Shown here: one piece after another, positions 16,909 through 22,189 of the stretch
Position numbering within the stretch: position 1 is the stretch's first letter
How the letters are laid out: the number at the start of each line of letters is the position of its first letter
Origin: UBA1275 sp038124025
Lineage (GTDB): Bacteria; Bacteroidota; Rhodothermia; Balneolales; Balneolaceae
Length of the DNA stretch: 22,189 nt
NCBI GenBank assembly: GCA_038124025.1
Contig: JAYPBC010000030.1
Location: 1-22,189 of the forward strand
Direction of reading: 5' to 3'
The notes under the pieces: generated by a model
The model's database searches: none
Told to the model about the DNA's origin: nothing
The model's input: only the letters and a program-made list of their open reading frames with translations
Program-made: the position numbers and the translations under genes

Positions 16909-18024
16909 ATGTCTACTTGGAAGTACCTACCCTCGTATTCGATTCCAATAGCGGCTGCAATAGGGATGTGGCTAGGTGGCTATTGGACGCTGATAACACC
17001 TTTGTACGTTTTTCTTTTTATTCCTCTGATTGAATGGTTGGTCGGAAGCAATCCTAGTAACCATAATCCAGAGCAAGAAGTCAAGGCTAAAGCCAGTTTT
17101 GGCTATACCTTGCTATTGTGGTCATATGTGCCCATCCAATATGCCTTAACGGGATTTTTCTTATTGAAACTGTCTGCGGGTGGGTTTTCAGGGCCTGGAA
17201 TGGGAGTTATTGGCAGCTTGACTGGTGCTCAATTTTCTATCGGTTTAAACTCGGCAATTTGGATAGTGGGCTTAATTGGGGCTACCCTTTCTTTGGGTAT
17301 CAGCAATGGTGGTATTGGCTTTACCGTGGCCCATGAACTCATTCACCGAAGTTCCAAGTTTGAGCAGTCGTTAGGCCGAGCCCTACTCTTGACAACTCTC
17401 TACATGCATTTTGCCATTGAGCATGTGTATGGGCATCATAAGCATGTTGGAACCGAGGAAGATGCTGCAACGGCGCGTAAAGGGGAGACCTTTTATCGAT
17501 TTTTAATTCGTTCGGTGCCCGATCAATACCGTTCGGCTTGGGAGATTGAGCGGAAGCGTTTGAAGAAAAAAAAGAAAGGATTTTGGTCATTTTCCAATGA
17601 AATGCTAGGATTTCAAGTGACTCAGTTAGTATGGCTTGCTACTATTTTCTGGTTGATGGGGCCAGTGGTCGCATTACTATATATCGTTAGTTGCTTTTTA
17701 GCTTTCTCACTCTTAGAAGCGGTGAATTATCTAGAGCATTATGGTTTAGAGCGAGAAAAGGACGAGCGAGATCGATACAAAAAAGTAGATCATCATCATT
17801 CGTGGAATTCTGATCATGTAGTTAGCCGTATGTTTCTATTTGAATTGTCGCGCCATTCAGATCACCATATGGTGGCGAGTCGCCATTATCAGGTGTTAAG
17901 AAGTCTAGATGATAGCCCGCAATTACCAACAGGATATCCAGGGATGATTTTATTAGCCATAATTCCACCTTTGTGGTTTAGGGTGATGAATCCATTAGTC
18001 GATAAGGTTCATTTGAAACAATAG
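16909..18024 (+). CDS. alkB: AlkB-type alkane 1-monooxygenase (membrane di-iron hydroxylase)
   Basis: A 371-aa integral membrane enzyme that would oxidise the terminal carbon of alkanes to 1-alcohols, using electrons from rubredoxin. All histidine boxes of the family are present: HELIH (His142-His146), EHVYGHHKHVGTEEDAATAR (171-190), EHYG with His277, the HHHSW block (295-299), and RHSDHH (315-320), followed by the AlkB-specific YQVLRS and LPTGYPG segments. Several hydrophobic stretches before, between and after these boxes fit the usual six membrane helices. It is somewhat shorter than the roughly 400-aa well-studied enzymes but has no missing motif. No rubredoxin, rubredoxin reductase or alcohol dehydrogenase lies in the window, so electron donors must be elsewhere. 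The gene is divergent from the propeller-amidohydrolase. Related membrane hydroxylases (xylene monooxygenase) are less likely given the C-terminal motifs. Confidence 0.95.
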   Translation: MSTWKYLPSYSIPIAAAIGMWLGGYWTLITPLYVFLFIPLIEWLVGSNPSNHNPEQEVKAKASFGYTLLLWSYVPIQYALTGFFLLKLSAGGFSGPGMGVIGSLTGAQFSIGLNSAIWIVGLIGATLSLGISNGGIGFTVAHELIHRSSKFEQSLGRALLLTTLYMHFAIEHVYGHHKHVGTEEDAATARKGETFYRFLIRSVPDQYRSAWEIERKRLKKKKKGFWSFSNEMLGFQVTQLVWLATIFWLMGPVVALLYIVSCFLAFSLLEAVNYLEHYGLEREKDERDRYKKVDHHHSWNSDHVVSRMFLFELSRHSDHHMVASRHYQVLRSLDDSPQLPTGYPGMILLAIIPPLWFRVMNPLVDKVHLKQ

Positions 18025-18143
18025 TTTGTATAATGATAAATGAAATATTATTAAAATCTCTTATTCAAAGAATAATTGAGTCTACTAATTTTAATTATCA
18101 TATTACTACATATCAATTAGTTAGAAAAAATCCTACCACCACA

Positions 18144-19756
18144 ATGAAAAATCAACTTCTATTCTTATTTATTTTTTTAACAACTCCAGTGTTTGCACAG
18201 GAAAAACCAGATTCTTTAGTATTTAGTGAGGCTGTAGAAATGGCACAGGCTATGTTAGATTCTATGGATATAGATGCTGCCATATTAGGAGGTGAGACGT
18301 TTTATGGTATGGGTAATGGAGACGGAGAGGGTAAAGAAGAGGATGATTATAAAGAAGAGGATAGGTTGTTTTTTGGAGATATGAATAGGGGTCCTTCGAT
18401 CGTGATGGGTGAGCATGAAGGAGATAGTACAGATCCGGGCCCAGGTCCAGACAAGGGTAGAATGGTTCCAGATGGGTATGCATATATGTGGAATGTGTAT
18501 GCGTATGATTCATCGGTTGATTCATTAGTAGTGATGGCAGTAGATGCAGAAGGAGTATTTGATGGATATATGCTGGGAACGGATGAGGTAGATGAAGAGG
18601 TAGATTTTTCGAAGATGAAGCCTCTACCTGAGTCATATATTGATAGTGACTCAGCTATGGTAATAGCATCTGAGATGGGTGGAGATAGGTTTTTGGATTA
18701 TTATAGTAGCAAGGAAGGCAGAGAATATTCTGAGTGGGGAGTAGACTTATATGCTCTTCATGAATATTGGGCTTTATCTGATGAGAATCCTGAGGATGTT
18801 CCGGTTATGTGGGTGGCGACGTATTTTGGAGTTAGTAAGGATATGGAGGGTTGGACTGAAATGGCCGAATACTCTATTTATATGGATATAGCTACAGGTG
18901 ATACGTTATTGACGGAGTGGCACTATCCTGAGGAAGAGCCGTATGAGCCTCAGGGGATAGTATTTAGTGAGGCTGTAGAAATGGCACAGGCTATGTTAGA
19001 TTCTATGGATATNNNNNNNNNNNNNNNNNNNNNNNNNNNNNNNNNNNNNNNNNNNNNNNNNNNNNNNNNNNNNNNNNNNNNNNNNNNNNNNNNNNNNNNN
19101 NNNNNNNNNNNNAAGAGGTAGATTTTTCGAAGATGAAGCCTCTACCTGAGTCATATATTGATAGTGATGTGCTATTTGAAACGATATTTCAAAAGGCAAC
19201 TATCAATGGCGAGGACATTGTGAACATGATATTACCAGAAATTCCAACAGGATCTTATTTAACTATGGATATGGAGGTTAGAATACTCCATGATTATTGG
19301 AGTTTACCAGTAGATTTAGCGCCGGAATTAATTCCAGTTACCTGGCATATGAATATGTATGCTAATGCAATGGATTCAATGGGTTTCGTTGTGATGGAAG
19401 ATTCGTTATCTATGTTTATGGATGCAGGAACGGGTGAATTACTATATGCAAGTAAAGAAATGACGAATATAGAGGATGAATTAAATGTGCCAATAGTCAC
19501 CACCTTACATCAAAACTACCCAAATCCCTTTAACCCAACGACCAGCATTAGCTTCGAGCTTAATAAAGCTCAGAATGTCAGTTTAGTTGTATATAACCTA
19601 TTGGGACAGAAAGTATTGACCTTAGTGAATGACCGTTTAGAATCTGGTCAACATAGAATAAATGTTAACGCCTTTGATTTGGCTTCTGGCATTTATATAT
19701 ATAGGTTGACTACGAGTAGTGAGAGTTTTACTAAGAAAATGACCTTAATTAAGTAA
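18144..19756 (+). CDS. Exported repeat protein with T9SS sorting domain, interrupted by an assembly gap
   Basis: A surface-directed protein of unknown function. I start at ATG 18144 (MKNQLLFLFIFLTTPVFAQ, a clean signal peptide), not at the earlier in-frame ATG at 18033, which would add 37 residues before it. Residues from about 25 form a 247-aa unit with an acidic Gly-rich loop (NGDGEGKEEDDYKEED), a DPGPGPDKG spacer and a PepSY-like alpha/beta stretch; a second unit starts at 18958. The 100 N (19013-19112) break the frame: 100 is not the length needed, whereas 323 bases (copying unit 1) restore it exactly and give about 611 aa. After 19167 the last unit is diverged but keeps LHDYWSL...MFMDAGTGELL against LHEYWAL...YMDIATGDTLL of unit 1. 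The T9SS domain (NYPNPFNPTT... KKMTLIK) ends the protein. Treat it as one gene, not two. Confidence 0.82.
18217..18649 (+). repeat. First copy of an inferred exact 433-bp intragenic repeat
   Basis: The first 55 bases (18217-18271) are identical to 18958-19012, and the last 55 (18595-18649) are identical to 19113-19167; the next base outward differs in each case (18216 vs 18957, 18650 vs 19168). The middle of copy 2 is the N gap. The offset of the left match is 741 bp, a multiple of three, so the repeat is in frame. Confidence 0.85.
18958..19167 (+). repeat. Second copy of the intragenic repeat, with its middle lost in the gap
   Basis: Left arm 18958-19012 and right arm 19113-19167 each match copy 1 over exactly 55 bases with no mismatch. 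If there are only two units, the missing part equals 18272-18594 (323 bases). More 741-bp units could be hidden. Confidence 0.85.
19013..19112. other. Assembly gap of exactly 100 N
   Basis: One hundred undetermined bases, the conventional placeholder for a gap of unknown size. The reading frame across it is wrong at 100 but right at 323 bases, so the length is not real. Confidence 0.97.
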
Positions 19757-20012
19757 AAATTTACATGTAGTAGACGGGCGAGCTTTTCATTATCGCTTAT
19801 AGTAGTTTTTCCCTTCAATTTATCGAGATAACCAATTTTGGTCATCATATCTGACTTTATTCATGAGTTCATCTACCTTCAATTGGTGCTACTTTAAGCG
19901 ATAGATAGGAGATCTTATGGGAAGATGTTTCATACAGGTAGGATTATGAGTTATGATATACAAAACCTTCTACTACAAAACGAAACTTGCTAAAAAATGG
20001 ATATTTTTCGGT
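19757..20012. other. Intergenic stretch with no recognised gene
   Basis: A 256-bp spacer between the T9SS repeat protein and the barrel protein. Both strands were read. Short open stretches on the minus strand are broken by stops and match nothing I recognise. No clear rho-independent terminator or tRNA is visible. Promoter and leader of the downstream gene presumably lie here. Confidence 0.6.
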
Positions 20013-20675
20013 ATGAAAAAAATCGCACTCACCCATGTGATGCTTGGAAGCCTATTATTGGGAGTCTTATCCCAGCCGCTATACTCCCAAGAAATTGACC
20101 TTCTAAGCTTTAATCGATTTACCATACCCATTAGCTTTAATGGAGAAGAACAACTTATTTCGAAAACGGTATTTTATTCGGACTTTACAAGTTATGACCA
20201 ACCAGAACGGGTATTTTTTCAGCAATCTTTACAACGAAATTTAGGAGCATTGGGAGCATTTTCGATAAGTGCTCAGCTAATTTATCGGCGGTATAATTTG
20301 TTGCCGATTGGTTCAAAAAATGAGTACCGCCCGGTTCAAGTTATTGGATATGCACATAATTATGCCATAAAGTTACGACATCGCTTACGGTTTGAACAAC
20401 GGTTTAAAAAAGAATACAGTAACCGGTGGTGGTATTCTTTTGACTTTAATCTATTTCCTAATCATTCGAAGTTCACCCCACGAAAGATAACCAACGATTT
20501 TTTGTTCGATTTTAATACAAGCAAAAAAAGCTATGAAAACCGATTAAACATTGCAGTGACCAATCAAGTACTAAGGACTCCTATAAAGGTTGGTATGCAA
20601 TATCGGACCCGTAAATTATTTACTGGAGAGCCATTAAAGCATCTGCTTGTGGTGCGTACCGATTGGATGTTTTAA
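20013..20675 (+). CDS. Predicted outer-membrane beta-barrel protein (DUF2490-like)
   Basis: A 220-aa exported protein. I start at ATG 20013 because a signal peptide (MKKIALTHVMLGSLLLGVLS, ending LYSQ) begins there; an in-frame ATG at 19953 would place 20 charged and aromatic residues in front. The mature part alternates hydrophobic and polar residues and is rich in Arg, Tyr and Phe (LIYRRYNLLP, LRHRLRFEQRFKKEY, VGMQYRTRKL), ending WMF with an aromatic last residue, as outer-membrane barrels do. The R-x-R-x-R-x-E-x-R-F strand recalls DUF2490 proteins of Bacteroidota, but I am not certain of the family. It lies 86 bp upstream of the GH5 gene on the same strand. Confidence 0.68.
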   Translation: MKKIALTHVMLGSLLLGVLSQPLYSQEIDLLSFNRFTIPISFNGEEQLISKTVFYSDFTSYDQPERVFFQQSLQRNLGALGAFSISAQLIYRRYNLLPIGSKNEYRPVQVIGYAHNYAIKLRHRLRFEQRFKKEYSNRWWYSFDFNLFPNHSKFTPRKITNDFLFDFNTSKKSYENRLNIAVTNQVLRTPIKVGMQYRTRKLFTGEPLKHLLVVRTDWMF

Positions 20676-20761
20676 GATTATCAATAATCCGATGTTAATA
20701 CTATCATTTACCTACCATTTTAAAGCATTAAGGCAATTATAAACTTTAGTACATTTATATT

Positions 20762-21880
20762 ATGCAACAACTACATGCCTTTTTATTAACATTACTTCTG
20801 CTATTTCTATCGGCCTGCAACAATCCCACCTCGTCTCAATCTAATGGAGAAGGCGATTTCCCTGATGCTACGCAAGTTACTCTAGAAATGGCATCGGGTA
20901 TAAATCTTGGTAATGTTTTTGATCTTGGAGCTCATGAATTTAATTTTTATGAGTTAGCAACTATAATATCCATTTATCAAAAAGAAGGAATGAAACATAT
21001 ACGAATTCCTACGACATGGATGGATCCGGTTAGCGGGAGTGCCTTAACTGATGATAATGGGAAGGTAAACTTCGAGCATTCTAGGTTTAAGGTACTCAAG
21101 CAAGTCATTGACTTTGCGATTGAACGCGAGCTTTATGTGGTGTTGAATGCTCATCATGAACGCAGTTTCAAAGCAAATTATGATGGAAGTGCCTACTACA
21201 AAGAAAAACTTCAGACTTTATGGACCGACATTGCTGAGTACTTTAAAGAGTACAATCATTATCTCGTTTTTGAAATACTGAACGAACCTGAAGGGGCTTT
21301 TGGGCATTGGGGTACAGAGATTTCACCGGTCAGCGATCAGGCGCTGTTATTTACGCGGGAAGTTATGCGCTTAGGTGTGGAAGCCATTCGAGCAACGGGT
21401 GGAAACAACCTGCAACGTACGGTGATGATTGCCACCAATGCTTATGGTAATCACAATCAAATATTTTCGGTGTATCCAACACCTTCCCAACTACCAGGTC
21501 AGGGTCAGGATAACTATCTAGCTATTCAAGTGCATTCCTATGATCCCTGGGAGTTTTGCGGGGAAACCGGGGACAATAGCGCTTATCCAGGAGACCAGGT
21601 AACTGCTAATAGTATGCGAGCTGTTGCAGCACACGGACGTGAATTAGGGGTTCCCATTAATTATGGGGAATTTGGAGTGGGTAGAGAGGGGAACCAGTCA
21701 CAACGAAATACCAATTTAGTTCGGGATTACTACCGCACTGTGGTTCAAACCGCTTTGGAGGAAGGAATGTCCAGTTCAGTTTGGGAGGATAGAGGGTGGT
21801 TTGGGCTCATCGAGGGAAGTGTTAGTGAAGGCTTTGAATTCAAATACGGTATCATTCCATATATGTTAGAATTACAATAG
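20762..21880 (+). CDS. GH5-family endo-glucanase-like lipoprotein
   Basis: A 372-aa lipoprotein that would cut beta-linked polysaccharides (cellulose, beta-glucan or mannan). A lipobox (LSAC, Cys19) ends the signal peptide, so it is lipid-anchored in the envelope. GH5 landmarks are in order: GINLGNVFDL (46-55), HIRIPTTW, NAHHE, the acid/base Glu175 in EILNEPEG, HSYDPWEF, and the nucleophile Glu303 in NYGEFGVG, then SSVWEDRGWFG. Both catalytic glutamates and the family's His/Tyr residues are present, so it should be active. It is a catalytic domain only, without a T9SS tail or binding module. Subfamily and thus substrate cannot be fixed from sequence by eye. A small perfect hairpin follows the stop. 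Confidence 0.93.
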   Translation: MQQLHAFLLTLLLLFLSACNNPTSSQSNGEGDFPDATQVTLEMASGINLGNVFDLGAHEFNFYELATIISIYQKEGMKHIRIPTTWMDPVSGSALTDDNGKVNFEHSRFKVLKQVIDFAIERELYVVLNAHHERSFKANYDGSAYYKEKLQTLWTDIAEYFKEYNHYLVFEILNEPEGAFGHWGTEISPVSDQALLFTREVMRLGVEAIRATGGNNLQRTVMIATNAYGNHNQIFSVYPTPSQLPGQGQDNYLAIQVHSYDPWEFCGETGDNSAYPGDQVTANSMRAVAAHGRELGVPINYGEFGVGREGNQSQRNTNLVRDYYRTVVQTALEEGMSSSVWEDRGWFGLIEGSVSEGFEFKYGIIPYMLELQ

Positions 21881-21892
21881 GATTATCATATT

Positions 21893-21907
21893 GGGTATTA
21901 GATACCC
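21893..21907 (+). terminator. Small perfect hairpin after the GH5 gene
   Basis: GGGTAT (21893-21898) and ATACCC (21902-21907) form a 6-bp stem with a 3-base loop, 12 bases after the GH5 stop. No U-run follows, so intrinsic termination is doubtful. Confidence 0.25.
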
Positions 21908-21994
21908 TTATATGCTCTCATATACTCGTTAGAGGCTAAAATTAGTTCATTTATTTTGTAAGTAAGGGTACCTAATAGTTACCTATGCCAGTGG

Positions 21995-22016
21995 AACTTG
22001 TACAAAACTTGTACAA
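21995..22016. promoter_or_regulatory. Two TTGTACAA palindromes 11 bp apart upstream of the integrase remnant
   Basis: AACTTGTACAA occurs twice without a gap (21995-22005 and 22006-22016). Each copy holds the perfect 8-bp palindrome TTGTACAA, so the two sites sit one helical turn apart. The second ends 26 bases before the remnant's ATG. Arm-type or operator sites of tyrosine recombinases are arranged in this way, but no binding protein is known here. Confidence 0.4.
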
Positions 22017-22042
22017 AAATGTTCATCCTTAATTCCACTATC

Positions 22043-22117
22043 ATGGCAACTATTAAAACCGTACTACGATCTTACAAGAATAACGAAGGTAAACAACAGA
22101 TTGCTTATCATGCTTAA
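22043..22117 (+). pseudogene. 24-codon remnant of a Bacteroidota-type tyrosine recombinase (arm-binding N-terminus)
   Basis: ATG at 22043 opens MATIKTVLRSYKNNEGKQQI and stops at TAA 22115-22117. The start M-A-T-(I/V)-K-x-V-L-R-x-x-K-N-x-(D/E)-G-x-x-x-I is the usual opening of the arm-DNA-binding domain of Bacteroidota integrases (about 400 aa when complete). Nothing resembling the rest of that domain, the SAM-like core-binding domain or the R-H-R-Y catalytic domain follows before the window edge in any frame I read. It is therefore most simply a decayed or recombined leftover of a mobile element. A very short free peptide or chance similarity cannot be excluded. Confidence 0.55.
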
Positions 22118-22189
22118 TATGTTTTTATTCAAGCATTAATCTAATTTTATAAATCAGTCGTTATTATGGATCGAACTAATTATACTTCT
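22118..22189. other. Window-end stretch without a supported gene
   Basis: An imperfect hairpin (TGCTTAATA at 22111-22119 against TATT-c-AAGCA at 22126-22135) overlaps the end of the integrase remnant. An ATG at 22166 starts eight codons that run to the window edge; this is too short to call a gene. Confidence 0.4.

Noticed and set aside
19757..20012. Possible decayed gene on the minus strand
   Set aside because: A stretch reading ELMNKVRYDDQNWLSR is bounded by stops and resembles nothing I can name; not enough to call a pseudogene.
22166..22189. ATG with eight open codons at the window end
   Set aside because: Too short to support a gene and no recognised motif.
1..22189. CRISPR array, tRNA, rRNA, toxin-antitoxin or phage-defence system
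   Set aside because: No regularly spaced repeats, cloverleaf, rRNA-like sequence or defence-type gene pair was seen on either strand.

Overview
The window most likely comes from a member of the Bacteroidota/Balneolota (FCB) group, with Balneolaceae-like bacteria the best guess. Two proteins end in the type IX secretion (T9SS) sorting domain that these bacteria use (NYPNPFNP near its start, a GxYIY segment, a final basic KMxLIK). Many products carry Sec signal peptides, outer-membrane barrels are present, and Shine-Dalgarno sequences are weak or absent, as in this group. Taxonomy is inferred from protein style only. One scaffold gap of exactly 100 N interrupts a repetitive gene, and the repeats flanking it suggest a short-read draft or metagenome assembly. 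LAYOUT. 1-196: the 5' end of a secreted S9 (prolyl oligopeptidase/DPP IV-like) peptidase on the minus strand, cut by the window edge. 317-5740: a very large secreted subtilase (1807 aa), divergent from it. 5757-8283: three minus-strand genes in the order histone deacetylase-like amidohydrolase, outer-membrane barrel protein, GNAT acetyltransferase. 8408-9823: a YbjT-like NAD(P)-binding protein, divergent from the deacetylase gene. 9871-10815: a TolB-like propeller protein on the minus strand. 10881-12272: a secreted beta-lactamase-fold serine hydrolase. 12293-16723: a two-gene minus-strand unit, a TolB-propeller/amidohydrolase fusion followed by an aldo/keto reductase. 16909-18024: an AlkB-type alkane monooxygenase, divergent from that unit. 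18144-19756: a T9SS-exported repeat protein holding the gap. 20013-20675: a probable outer-membrane barrel protein. 20762-21880: a GH5 lipoprotein glycosidase. 21881-22189: no intact gene, only a 24-codon remnant of a tyrosine recombinase behind two 11-bp-spaced TTGTACAA palindromes. THEMES. Most products act in the envelope or outside the cell and degrade polymers or peptides: S9 and S8 peptidases, a GH5 glycosidase, a serine hydrolase, two propeller proteins and barrels. AlkB adds a possible hydrocarbon-oxidising ability. There is no defence system, CRISPR array, complete mobile element, rRNA or tRNA that I can see. The most interesting features are the internally duplicated T9SS protein around the gap, whose missing sequence can be predicted, and the subtilase with about 510 residues of binding modules between propeptide and catalytic domain. 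Base composition also changes near 12.3 kb, from AT-rich on the left to more GC-rich on the right. I did not find a convincing new multi-gene system.
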